From Burkholderiales bacterium (GTDB lineage Bacteria; Pseudomonadota; Gammaproteobacteria; Burkholderiales; JAEUOS01): a stretch of 64,000 bases of DNA. The stretch covers positions 1 to 64,000 of the forward strand of contig JAEUOS010000027.1 in the NCBI GenBank assembly GCA_016790695.1. The letters are read 5' to 3'. The position numbers and the translations under genes were made by a program. Below, in pieces: positions 36,365 to 44,638 of the stretch. The notes under the pieces were generated by a model that was given only the letters and a program-made list of their open reading frames with translations, had not been told where the DNA came from and searched no databases. How positions within the stretch are numbered: the first letter of the stretch is position 1; each line of letters starts with the position of its first letter.

Positions 36365-36437
36365 GCTGTTGACGAAAGCGTAGGGGAAACGCCGCTGATC
36401 GGGAAGTCAGCACTCGTCGCGCGCGGCTGCTGACGAA
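36365..36437. repeat. Direct repeats in the divergent promoter region of the AAA+ and Bug genes
   Basis: GCTGTTGACGAA (36365-36376) and GCTGCTGACGAA (36426-36437) match at 11 of 12 bases and are 61 bp apart, close to six helical turns. They lie in the 243-bp gap between the minus-strand AAA+ gene (start 36305) and the plus-strand Bug gene (start 36549). They may be two half-sites of one regulator, but no protein in the window is an obvious binder. Confidence 0.35.
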
Positions 36438-36548
36438 CGTCGCCGCCGCGGCGCGGCGCCGGCGCACCCCCTGGACGGCGCGGCCGCCGGCACCGCACGT
36501 CCGGTTAAGATGTGGCCCTTCCACGGACACGCGAAGCCGATCCCGAAC

Positions 36549-37517
36549 ATGCGCGGATGCAAGACTCTCCTGTTCATCGGCGCCCTGCTGCTGGCGCCGG
36601 CCGGCGCAGGCGCCCAGCCGTTCGCCGGCAAGACCATTCGCCTGGTCGTGCCGTTTCCCGCCGGCGGGCCGACCGACATCGTCGCGCGCCCGCTGGCGCA
36701 ACTGCTCGGCGAGGGCCTGGGCGCCGCGGTGGTCGTCGACAACCGCGGCGGCGCCGGCGGCTCGGTCGGCGCCGACGCGGTCGCGAAGGCCAGCCCCGAC
36801 GGCCTGACGCTGCTCATGGCCACCGTCGGCACCCACGCGATCAACGTGTCGCTGTATCGCAAGCTGCCGTATGACCCGGTGCGCGATTTCACGCCCGTCG
36901 CGCTGGTGGCGGCGGCGCCGGTGGCGATCGTCGTGCACCCGGCGACCGCGGCCGATTCGCTCGCCGCCCTGGTCGCGCTGGCGCGACGGTCGCCGGGCAA
37001 GATCGCCTACGGCACGGCAGGCAACGGCACGCCGGGACACCTCACCGGCGTGATGTTCCGCGCCGCCGCCGGGATCGACCTCTCGCACATCCCCTACAAG
37101 GGCAGCGCGCCAGCCGTCACCGATCTCCTGGGCGGCCAGATCCAGATGATGTTCGATCCGCTGCAGTCGGTGCTCCCGCACATCGCGGCGGGCAAGCTGC
37201 GCGCCCTCGCCGTGTCCGGGGCGGCGCGCTCGGCGGTCCTGCCCGCGCTGCCCACGGTTGCCGAATCCGGCTATCCCGGCTTCGAAACCACCGCGTGGTG
37301 GGGCGTGTTCGCGCCGGCGAACCTGCCGCCGCCGCTGCTGGCGCCGCTGACCGCGGAGATCGAGAAGATCGTCCAGGGCCAGGCGTTCCGCGACCGCCTT
37401 TCCCCCCAGGGCGTCGCGCCCCGCCTGTTGAGCGGCGGCGCCTTTGCCGAGTTCCAGCGCAGCGAAACCGCCAAGTGGGGCAAGGCGGTGCGCGACGCCG
37501 GCGCCACCATCGATTGA
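36549..37517 (+). CDS. Bug family tripartite tricarboxylate receptor (periplasmic)
   Basis: A 322-residue secreted solute receptor. Signal peptide MRGCKTLLFIGALLLAPAGA ends in GAGA. The TctC/Bug signature appears: IRLVVPFPAGGPTDIVARPL, RGGAGGSVGADAVAKASPDG, HIPYKGSAPAVTDLLGGQIQ, and RALAVSGAARSAVLPALPT. No TctA or TctB gene is adjacent, the usual state for these receptors in Burkholderiales. An in-frame ATG at 36510 exists but would prefix 13 non-signal residues. Its position 14 nt before the aconitase X genes suggests it serves the substrate of that pathway. Confidence 0.94.
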   Translation: MRGCKTLLFIGALLLAPAGAGAQPFAGKTIRLVVPFPAGGPTDIVARPLAQLLGEGLGAAVVVDNRGGAGGSVGADAVAKASPDGLTLLMATVGTHAINVSLYRKLPYDPVRDFTPVALVAAAPVAIVVHPATAADSLAALVALARRSPGKIAYGTAGNGTPGHLTGVMFRAAAGIDLSHIPYKGSAPAVTDLLGGQIQMMFDPLQSVLPHIAAGKLRALAVSGAARSAVLPALPTVAESGYPGFETTAWWGVFAPANLPPPLLAPLTAEIEKIVQGQAFRDRLSPQGVAPRLLSGGAFAEFQRSETAKWGKAVRDAGATID

Positions 37518-37531
37518 GAGTGCCGAACAGC

Positions 37532-38764
37532 ATGAGACTGACAGAAGAAGAGCAGGACATGGCCGCCGGCGGTGCCGGACCGGTGGCCCAGGAGGCGATC
37601 CGCCACCAGATCATGGTCGGGGATTTCTTCGGCGCGGCCGATTTCGTGCCGGTCACCCAGGCGCACATCATGGCCGACACCGAAAGCCTGGGCGAGGCGG
37701 GCGTCGCCTGGCTCGAGTCGCTCGCGGCCGCGCGCGACGGCCGGCGCCGCGTGCGCGTCCCGACCATCACCGACCCGCGCGGCACGGACTTCGCCAAGGC
37801 GGCCTTCCTCGGCCACACGCGCACCATGCTGAGCCTGGAGGAGCGCGCGATCGCCGCGTTCGTCAAGCTCGGGGTGATGATGACCGACACCTGCATCAAC
37901 TACCAGACGGTGCAGCCGGCGACGCGCAACGAGCATGTGGCCTTCGGCGATACCGGCGTGGTCATCTACTCCAATTCGGTGTGCGGCGCGCGCTCGAACT
38001 TCGAGGGAGGCCCCTCGGCACTCGCCGCCGGGCTCACCGGCCGCACGCCGCGCTACGGCTTCCATCTTGCGGAACGCCGTCGCGCCACCCTGCACGTGCA
38101 GGTGGTCGACACCCCGCGCACCCTCAACGAATGGGGCGCGCTCGGCGGGGTGATCGGCAGGCTCGCCGGCAACTACTGGGCGGTGCCGGTGATCGAGGGC
38201 ATCGAGGGCGCGCCGGGATCGGACGCCCTCAAGCATTTCGGCGCGGCGATGGCGAGCTTCGGCTCGACCGCGCTGTTCCACATCGTCGGCCTCACCCCCG
38301 AGGCGCCGCGCCTGGGCGACGTCGCCGATGCCGCGCTGCCCAGCCACCGCGTCGGCCGCGCCGAATTCGCGGCCCTGCAGCAGTCGTTCCGGCGGGACGA
38401 CCGCGTCGACGTCGTCGTGTTCTCGGCACCGCAGTTGAGCCTGCTCGAACTGCGCGACCTGGCCGGCCTGTGCGACGGCAAGCGCCTGACCGTGCCGATG
38501 CTCGCCGTGACCAGCCCGCAGGTCAAGCCCGACTGCGACCGCATGGGCTACACCCGCACCATCGAGGAGGCCGGCGGCACGGTGCTCTCGGGCATGTGCT
38601 TCTACCAGTCCTACGCGCGCGAGATCGCCGAGGCGCGCGGCTGGAAGCGCCTCGCCACCAACAGCGCGAAGATGGTCAACATCCTCGGCGGCTACGGCTA
38701 CCAGCCGATGCTCGCCTCGATGGAAGAATGCGTCAGTGCCGCGCAGACCGGGAGGCTGCCATGA
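37532..38764 (+). CDS. Aconitase X large (catalytic) subunit
   Basis: A 410-residue DUF521/AcnX catalytic subunit. MRLTEEEQDMAAGGAGPVAQ is the usual opening, and IPTITDPRGTDFAKA-like (here VPTITDPRGTDFAKA), CINYQTVQP, YSNSVCGARSNFEGG and TNSAKMVNILGGYG are signature stretches, including cysteines expected to bind an iron-sulfur cluster. AcnX enzymes act as dehydratases: known members take cis-3-hydroxy-L-proline (LhpI) or mevalonate 5-phosphate. The two-subunit layout, ending in an ATGA overlap with the small subunit, is typical of bacteria. Which substrate applies here cannot be told from sequence. Confidence 0.92.
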   Translation: MRLTEEEQDMAAGGAGPVAQEAIRHQIMVGDFFGAADFVPVTQAHIMADTESLGEAGVAWLESLAAARDGRRRVRVPTITDPRGTDFAKAAFLGHTRTMLSLEERAIAAFVKLGVMMTDTCINYQTVQPATRNEHVAFGDTGVVIYSNSVCGARSNFEGGPSALAAGLTGRTPRYGFHLAERRRATLHVQVVDTPRTLNEWGALGGVIGRLAGNYWAVPVIEGIEGAPGSDALKHFGAAMASFGSTALFHIVGLTPEAPRLGDVADAALPSHRVGRAEFAALQQSFRRDDRVDVVVFSAPQLSLLELRDLAGLCDGKRLTVPMLAVTSPQVKPDCDRMGYTRTIEEAGGTVLSGMCFYQSYAREIAEARGWKRLATNSAKMVNILGGYGYQPMLASMEECVSAAQTGRLP

Positions 38765-39177
38765 GCGTCGCGCAGAAGGTGTTCGTCGCCCGCCACGCCA
38801 TGGGGCGCACGGTGCGCGGAACCGCGATGGTGGCCAGCGATGGATTTTCGGCCCGCTACGACCTCGACCGCATCGCCGGCGTGTTCTCGCGGCCGACCCA
38901 CAAGCTGGCCGGCCGCCGCTACGTCGACCAGGTGCTGGTCCTCGACACGGCCAAGGGCGGCGTCGCCAGCGCCTGGATGCTGCGCGAAATGCGCACCCGC
39001 GGCGTGGTGCCCCTGGCGATCGTGTTCAACACCGTCAATCCGATCCTGGCGCAGGGCGCCGCGTTCGGCGACATCCCGATGCTGGCCGGGTTCGACCTCG
39101 ACATCACCGCCGCGGTCGCCGACGGCGCTCTGGTCGAGGTCGACCCGCCGGCGCGCGCGCTGCGCATCGTGGGCTGA
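38761..39177 (+). CDS. Aconitase X small (swivel) subunit
   Basis: A 138-residue DUF126 swivel domain. RHAMGRTVRGTAMVASDGFS, VLVLDTAKGGVASAWMLREM and FNTVNPILAQGAAFGDIPML are family motifs. It completes the active site with the large subunit, and the genes overlap by 4 nt. The alpha/beta hydrolase begins 26 nt later in the same direction. Confidence 0.93.
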   Translation: MSVAQKVFVARHAMGRTVRGTAMVASDGFSARYDLDRIAGVFSRPTHKLAGRRYVDQVLVLDTAKGGVASAWMLREMRTRGVVPLAIVFNTVNPILAQGAAFGDIPMLAGFDLDITAAVADGALVEVDPPARALRIVG

Positions 39178-39203
39178 CCGGGCGAGCCAGCGCCGCCGCC
39201 GCA

Positions 39204-40040
39204 ATGCTCCGCGATGCCCTGTCCTGGCCGGAGGTGGCGCGGCTGGACCGCCTTGCCATGCGCCGTGCGACCGCCTGCGGGCCCGGGGTGGAGATGGTCT
39301 GGCGGCGCTGGGGCAGCGGACCGCCGGCGGTGCTGCTGCATGGCGGCAGCGGCGCCTGGTCGCACTGGATCCGCAACATCGACGCGCTCGCGCCGCAGCG
39401 CACGCTGTGGGTGGCCGACCTGCCCGGCTGCGGCGAGTCGGGCCTGCCGGCCGGTGCCTACGATGCCGATTCCATCGTCGAGCATGTCGCCGCCGGCATT
39501 GCCGCGTGCTGCGCCGGCACACCGGTCGACCTGATCGGCTTCTCGTTCGGGTCGCTGGTCTCCGGACTCCTGGCAGCCACGCATCCGGAACTGGTCGGCC
39601 GCATGATCCTGGTGGCGCCGCCGGCCCTCGGCCTCTCGCGCGTCCCGCTGGAACTGGTCTCGCTCGGCCGCGCCATGCCGCCGGACGAACGCGAAGCCGC
39701 GGTGCGACACAACCTGCAGCAACTGATGCTCCATCGCGCCGCGGCCATCGACGACCTCGCTGTGGCGATCCACGCCACCAATTTCGAGCGCGACCGGCTG
39801 CGCATGCGCCGGCTCTCGCGCACCGGCATCATGCAGGCGCTGCAACGGCGCTGGCGCTGCCCGGTGCACGCGATCTGGGGCCGCGAGGACGTGCTCGCTC
39901 GCCACGAACTCGACCGCCTGCCCGCCGTGCTGCAGCACTGCGACCTGCGCAGCCTGCAACTGATCGACGACGCCGGGCACTGGGTGCAGTACGAGCAGCC
40001 GACGGCGTTCAACGACGCGGTGCGCGCGGTGCTGCCCTGA
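39204..40040 (+). CDS. Alpha/beta hydrolase
   Basis: A 278-residue hydrolase. HGG at 46-48 gives the oxyanion hole, GFSFGS contains nucleophile Ser114, GREDVLARHEL gives the acid (Asp229), and DAGHWVQYEQP the base (His259). The triad is complete, and the arrangement is like MhpC-type C-C hydrolases or esterases. The start (ATG 39204) is 26 nt after the AcnX small subunit, so it probably acts in the same pathway. The exact substrate is unknown. Confidence 0.9.
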   Translation: MLRDALSWPEVARLDRLAMRRATACGPGVEMVWRRWGSGPPAVLLHGGSGAWSHWIRNIDALAPQRTLWVADLPGCGESGLPAGAYDADSIVEHVAAGIAACCAGTPVDLIGFSFGSLVSGLLAATHPELVGRMILVAPPALGLSRVPLELVSLGRAMPPDEREAAVRHNLQQLMLHRAAAIDDLAVAIHATNFERDRLRMRRLSRTGIMQALQRRWRCPVHAIWGREDVLARHELDRLPAVLQHCDLRSLQLIDDAGHWVQYEQPTAFNDAVRAVLP

Positions 40041-40052
40041 GGTCCGGCCGGA

Positions 40053-41042
40053 CTACGGGTCCGCGCGAATCCCCAGGTCCGTCGCCAGGCCCTTCCAGCG
40101 CACCAGGTCTTCGCGCACGAAGCGCGCGAACGCTTCCGGCCCCAGGCCGGTGGGCTCCAGCCCCTGGGCGCGCAGGTTCTCGGCGACGTCGGGCGTCGCA
40201 AGCACCTGGGCAACGTCGGCCGCGACCTTCTCGACAATCGCGCGCGGCGTGCCCGCCGGCGCGAGAATGCCGAACCAGCCGCTGACGTCGAGCCGCGGGA
40301 TGCCCAGCTCGCCGAACGTGGGGACCTCGGGCAGCACGCGCGAACGCATGGCGCCGACCAGCGCGAGCGCGCGCACGCGGCCCGAGCGCAGATGGGGCAT
40401 CGCGGTACCGATCGAATTGAACGAGGTCGACACCTGGCCGCCGATGAGGTCGGTGATCTGCGCGGCTTCGCCCTTGTACGGCACGTGGATCAGATCGATG
40501 CCGGCGCCGCGCTTCAATGCCTCGCCGTAGATGTGGAACGACGACGCATTGCCGAACGAGGCGTAGCTGAGCGGCGCGCCGGCATCCCGGGCGCCGCGCG
40601 CCGCGGTGACCAGGTCCGCCAGGGTCCGCCAGGGCGCGTCGGCACGCACCACGAGCACCACCTCGGAGCGGATCAGCTGGACCACGGGCACGAAGTCCCT
40701 GTCCGGATCCCACGGCACCCTGGCCATCAGCGCGGGCGCCTGCACGAACGAGGTGAAGGTCGACAGCAGGGTGTGGCCGTCGGGCGCGGCGCGCGCCGCC
40801 AGCTCGGTGCCGATGACGGTGGTGGCGCCGGGCCGGTTCTCCACCACCACGGCGTGTCCCCAGCGCTGCGCGAGCCTTTCGGCGAGCAGGCGGGTGACGC
40901 GGTCGGGGCTGCCGCCGGTCGGACTGGGCAAGATCATCCGCACCGGCCGCGAGGGAAACGTCTGCGCGGCGCCGTCGGCGGTGGCGAGCGCGGCCGTCAG
41001 TGCGATGGCGATTGCGGCGATTCCGGCAGCGGGCTTAGGCAT
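40053..41042 (-). CDS. Bug family tripartite tricarboxylate receptor (periplasmic), second copy
   Basis: A 329-residue receptor with signal peptide MPKPAAGIAAIAIALTAALA ending in DGAA. ILPSPTGGSPDRVTRLLAER, NRPGATTVIGTELAARAAPD, HVPYKGEAAQITDLIGGQVS and RALALVGAMRSRVLPEVPTF are the Bug signature blocks. It is clearly distinct from the receptor at 36549. It overlaps the flavin-dependent oxidoreductase by 8 nt, so it likely feeds that enzyme's substrate. No TctAB is present. Confidence 0.93.
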   Translation of the reverse strand: MPKPAAGIAAIAIALTAALATADGAAQTFPSRPVRMILPSPTGGSPDRVTRLLAERLAQRWGHAVVVENRPGATTVIGTELAARAAPDGHTLLSTFTSFVQAPALMARVPWDPDRDFVPVVQLIRSEVVLVVRADAPWRTLADLVTAARGARDAGAPLSYASFGNASSFHIYGEALKRGAGIDLIHVPYKGEAAQITDLIGGQVSTSFNSIGTAMPHLRSGRVRALALVGAMRSRVLPEVPTFGELGIPRLDVSGWFGILAPAGTPRAIVEKVAADVAQVLATPDVAENLRAQGLEPTGLGPEAFARFVREDLVRWKGLATDLGIRADP

Positions 41043-42123
41043 GGTCGTGGGCTCTCGAAGGGGTGTCGGCCGCCGCGTGGTCGCGAAGCCAGGGCATGAC
41101 CCGATCCGCGTACAGTTCCGCCGACCGCAAGGACACGTCGAACGGCAGGTCGCCGAACGCGAAGCGGGTCAGGATGCAGTTGACGCCGGTCTGCCGGATC
41201 TGCGCGGCCAATTCCTCGCGCACCGCCTCCGGCGTTCCGGCAAGCGCGCGACCGGCCTGGACCAGTTCGTCCCAGGTGGCGGGGAAGTAGGCGCCGGGCT
41301 TCGCGTCGTTGCGCACCCACAGGTGCATGAAGCTCGCATGCCAGCGCGCATAGGCGCGCCGCGCCAGATCGTTCGCCTCCGCCGCGCTGGGCGCGATCAC
41401 CAGATGGCGCGTGGTGCCCAGGGCGGGCAGCTGCGAATCCGCATGGCCGGCAGCGCGCCACTGCGCGCGATAGGCGTCGGTCATGACGCGCACCTGCTGC
41501 AGCGGCGCGTTGCTGACCACGTTGCAGCGATTGGCCACGCACCAGGGCACGCCCTCGGGACTGCCGATCCCGTACCACAGCGGCGGATGCGGCGCCTGCA
41601 GCGGTCCCAGCGTGATCGGCACCCGCGCGAAGGTGTGGAAGCGCCCCGCGAAACTCAGCTCGCGCCCGGCGCTCCGCGCCGCCGCCAGGGCCTGCATCAC
41701 GATCGCGAAGCCCTCGAGATAGCGCGCCTGCGCTTCCCCAGGATCGATGCCGTAGTAGCCGAGCTCGAACGGCGAGATGCCGCGGCCGACGCCGAGCTGC
41801 AGGCGGCCGCGGCTCATGTGATCGAGCATGCAGATCTCTTCGGCCAGGCGCAGCGGGTGATACAGCGCCAGCGTGTACACCAGCGGCCCGAAGCGGATGC
41901 GGCGCGTGCGCTGCGCCACCGCCGAATGGAACACCGACGGCGAGGGCGCCATGCCCAGCGGTGTGGCGTGGTGCTCGGCGGTCAGGTAGTAGTCGATGCC
42001 GAGGCGGTCGTAGGCCTCGGCCAGCCGCAGGCGGTTCTCGTAGAACTCGGCCAGCGGCGCGCCGCTGTCGTCGAGGTGGTCGAAAACGCCGAATCGCAGG
42101 TTGTCGGACACGTGCGCACGCAA
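41035..42123 (-). CDS. LLM class flavin-dependent oxidoreductase (bacterial luciferase-like)
   Basis: A 362-residue TIM-barrel monooxygenase. MRAHVSDNLRFGVFDHLD, YLTAEHHATPLGMAPSPSVF, RIRFGPLVYTLALYHPLRLA, and DHMSRGRLQLGVGRGISPFE are hallmarks of the FMN-dependent luciferase-like group that uses FMNH2 and oxygen. The substrate is unknown; no flavin reductase is in the window. The Bug receptor downstream overlaps it by 8 nt, making a transport-plus-oxidation pair. Confidence 0.92.
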   Translation of the reverse strand: MRAHVSDNLRFGVFDHLDDSGAPLAEFYENRLRLAEAYDRLGIDYYLTAEHHATPLGMAPSPSVFHSAVAQRTRRIRFGPLVYTLALYHPLRLAEEICMLDHMSRGRLQLGVGRGISPFELGYYGIDPGEAQARYLEGFAIVMQALAAARSAGRELSFAGRFHTFARVPITLGPLQAPHPPLWYGIGSPEGVPWCVANRCNVVSNAPLQQVRVMTDAYRAQWRAAGHADSQLPALGTTRHLVIAPSAAEANDLARRAYARWHASFMHLWVRNDAKPGAYFPATWDELVQAGRALAGTPEAVREELAAQIRQTGVNCILTRFAFGDLPFDVSLRSAELYADRVMPWLRDHAAADTPSRAHDHA

Positions 42124-42267
42124 GGATGGTCGATCCTGCGTCCAGGAAGGATGACGGAGTCAGTCTAGAGCATCCCGGCCGGCGATCCGGCCGCGCCGGG
42201 CCCGCGTCCATGAGCGAGAATGCGGCGGCACGCGCGGATTCGCGCGCACGCCATCCCCGGATCTGCC

Positions 42268-43185
42268 ATGACCCTTCCCGCCTGGACCTGGATCGCGCTC
42301 ACGCTGATGGCGGCGCTCGCACAGACGTTTCGCAACGCCGCGCAGCGCCGCGTGTCCGGGACCCAGGGCACCCTGCCGGCGACCCTGGTGCGCTTCGTGT
42401 TCGGCCTGCCGTTCGCCTGCCTGTGGCTGGCGGCGGTCATGGCCTGGCTGGGCGTGACGCCTCGCATGACCTGGGCGTTCGCCGGCTGGGTGGCGATCGG
42501 CGCCATCGGCCAGCTGGTCGCCACCGCCCTGCTCCTCAAGGCGATGCAGGAGCGCAACTTCGTCATCGGCGTGGTGTTTGCCAAGACCGAGATCGTGCAG
42601 GTCGCGATTCTCTCCTGGCTCCTGCTGGCCGACACGCTGCCGCCGGTGTCGATCCTCGCGATCGCCATCGCGACCGCGGGGGTGATCCTGCTGTCGATGG
42701 ATCCGGCGACGCTGCGCCAGGCCGGCTTCCTGCGGTCGCTGCGCTCGCCGGCGGCGGCGTACGGGCTCGCCTCGGGCGCCGCCTTCGCGATCTCGATCCT
42801 CGGCTATCGCGCCGCCGCGCTGGCGGTGCCGGAGATGCCGGCGATCCTGTCCGGCGCGTTCGGCGTGGCCTGCGCGCAGGCGCTGCAGTCCGTGCTTCTC
42901 GGGGGCTGGCTTTACCTGCGCCAGCCCGCCGCACTGGCAGCGCTGGCCGGCGAATGGCGCATTTCGGTGGCGGCCGGGATGCTCGGCACCATCGCCTCCG
43001 CCGGCTGGTTCACCGCGGTGGCGCTCAACACCGCCGCCGAGGTGCGCGCCCTGGGCCTGGTCGAGGTGTTCTTCACGTACGCGGTCTCGCGCAAGCTGAT
43101 GGGCGAGAACACCAGCACCCGCGAGATCGCCGGCATCGTCCTGGTGATGATCGGCGTGCTGCTGATCTGTCTGCGCGCGCTCTGA
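42268..43185 (+). CDS. EamA/DMT-type transporter
   Basis: A 305-residue drug/metabolite transporter with two EamA repeats and about 10 helices. QTFRNAAQRRVSGTQGTLPA follows the first helix. The first repeat ends near ATAGVILLSMDP; the second ends EIAGIVLVMIGVLLICLRAL. KTEIVQVAILSWLLLADTLP is the usual central conserved helix. It was started at 42268 (MTLPAWTW), which begins the first helix. The substrate is unknown. Neighbours on both sides read on the other strand, so it is a single-gene unit. Confidence 0.9.
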   Translation: MTLPAWTWIALTLMAALAQTFRNAAQRRVSGTQGTLPATLVRFVFGLPFACLWLAAVMAWLGVTPRMTWAFAGWVAIGAIGQLVATALLLKAMQERNFVIGVVFAKTEIVQVAILSWLLLADTLPPVSILAIAIATAGVILLSMDPATLRQAGFLRSLRSPAAAYGLASGAAFAISILGYRAAALAVPEMPAILSGAFGVACAQALQSVLLGGWLYLRQPAALAALAGEWRISVAAGMLGTIASAGWFTAVALNTAAEVRALGLVEVFFTYAVSRKLMGENTSTREIAGIVLVMIGVLLICLRAL

Positions 43186-43193
43186 AGGCGCAC

Positions 43194-44612
43194 TCAGCGC
43201 GGCGTCAGACGCGCCCGGAACCCCTCGGGCAGCATCGACAGCGCATTGCGCTCGCGCACCGGCTCGCTGCCCACCCGCTCGATGATGAAATTACGCATCA
43301 TCATCGAGGTCACCATCTGGATTTCCAGCATCGCGAGATAGCGGCCGGGGCAGAAGCGCGGGCCGCCGCCGAAGGGCATGAGCACGCGCTTCGCGGCGGC
43401 CGCCGCCTCGCTCTTTCCGGCATCGCCGAGCCAGCGCTCCGGCCGGAAGGACATCGGCTGCGGGAAACGCTCCGGATCGAGCCCGGCCGGGCGCATCAGG
43501 GTGGCGATCGGCGTGCGCGCACGCAGCGCAATGCCGCACACCGTCACCGGCTCGTTGGATTCGTGGGACAGGATCGGCGCCACCGGCTTCAGGCGCATCG
43601 CCTCGCGGGTGGCGGCTTCGGTATAGACGAGGTCGTCGACGCGGTCGAAGGCGTCGAGCACGGAATGCTCGCCCAGTACCGCGTCGGCCTCGGCCTGGGC
43701 CGCGGCCTGCGCCGCCTTCTCGTCGGCGAGGAAGGCGGTCAGCCAGGCCAGCGTGTTGGCCGTGGTGTCCTCCCCGGCCAGGAGCACGGTGAACACGTTG
43801 CCGCTGACATCGGCGTCGGAGAAGCCGGATTGCGGTGCCTCGCGCGCGACCAGGAGCGCCTCGATCAGGTTGCCCGGCTGCAGCGCCAGCGCCGGATCGG
43901 CCGCGATGCGCGCGCGCGCCGCCGCGATGAAGCCGTCGATGGCACGGCGCACCTCGGCCAGGTCCTTCTCCAGCGCGACGTCGCCAGGCAGGCGCACGTA
44001 GCGCCACCAGGGGAAGATCGCGCTCATGCGCCGGTTGATCGACGGAAACACCTTGTCGAGATGGCGCTGGATCGCGTTGTCGCCCTGCTCGATGGTGTTG
44101 ATGTCGACGCCGAACGCGAGGCCCGCGGTGACGTCGACCGTGTAGCGCATGAATTCCAACTGCAGGTCGAGCACCTCGCCGCTGCGCGCGGCGCGCTGGA
44201 AGCGCGCGAGCAGGCGCCGCGTCACCATCACCAGGCCGGGGAAGTAGCGCTTCAGGTGGGCGGGGTCGAATGCCTTCATCACCAGGCGGCGCTGGCGCTC
44301 CCAGTCCGCGCCCTCGGACGAGAACAGACCGGCGATCCCGAGTTCCCGGAAGATCGACTCCACCGGCCGCACGCGGCGGAACGCGCCGGGTCGCGCGCGC
44401 AGGATGCGCGCGATCTCGGCCGGGTCGTCGATCACCAGCATCCAGCGTTTCGCGAGGTTGACCCGGTAGGGCGTCCCGTACCGCCGCGCCCATTCCTCCA
44501 GCACCAGGTGCACGCGCGGCGGGTCGAAATACGGCAGGCTCCCGACCAGCGGCCAGGACGGCGGGTGGGGCAATGCGCCGAGGCGGCGCGGCGCGGCGGT
44601 GAGGGCATCCAT
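43194..44612 (-). CDS. Cytochrome P450
   Basis: A 472-residue P450, longer than most bacterial ones (about 400) and closer in length to class-E enzymes. The I-helix is LLAGEDTTANTL, the ExxR is in EAATREAMRLKP, FRPERW is the PERF-type motif, and the heme loop is FGGGPRFCPGR with Cys421 as thiolate ligand. No signal peptide or membrane anchor, so soluble. No ferredoxin reductase or FMN reductase is nearby, and the YfhL ferredoxin 10 kb away is not a likely partner. It is only 26 bp upstream of the M16 genes on the same strand, so it would be at the end of that transcript. Confidence 0.95.
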   Translation of the reverse strand: MDALTAAPRRLGALPHPPSWPLVGSLPYFDPPRVHLVLEEWARRYGTPYRVNLAKRWMLVIDDPAEIARILRARPGAFRRVRPVESIFRELGIAGLFSSEGADWERQRRLVMKAFDPAHLKRYFPGLVMVTRRLLARFQRAARSGEVLDLQLEFMRYTVDVTAGLAFGVDINTIEQGDNAIQRHLDKVFPSINRRMSAIFPWWRYVRLPGDVALEKDLAEVRRAIDGFIAAARARIAADPALALQPGNLIEALLVAREAPQSGFSDADVSGNVFTVLLAGEDTTANTLAWLTAFLADEKAAQAAAQAEADAVLGEHSVLDAFDRVDDLVYTEAATREAMRLKPVAPILSHESNEPVTVCGIALRARTPIATLMRPAGLDPERFPQPMSFRPERWLGDAGKSEAAAAAKRVLMPFGGGPRFCPGRYLAMLEIQMVTSMMMRNFIIERVGSEPVRERNALSMLPEGFRARLTPR

Positions 44613-44638
44613 GGGTCGGGTTCCGGGCGCGCGGGCGG

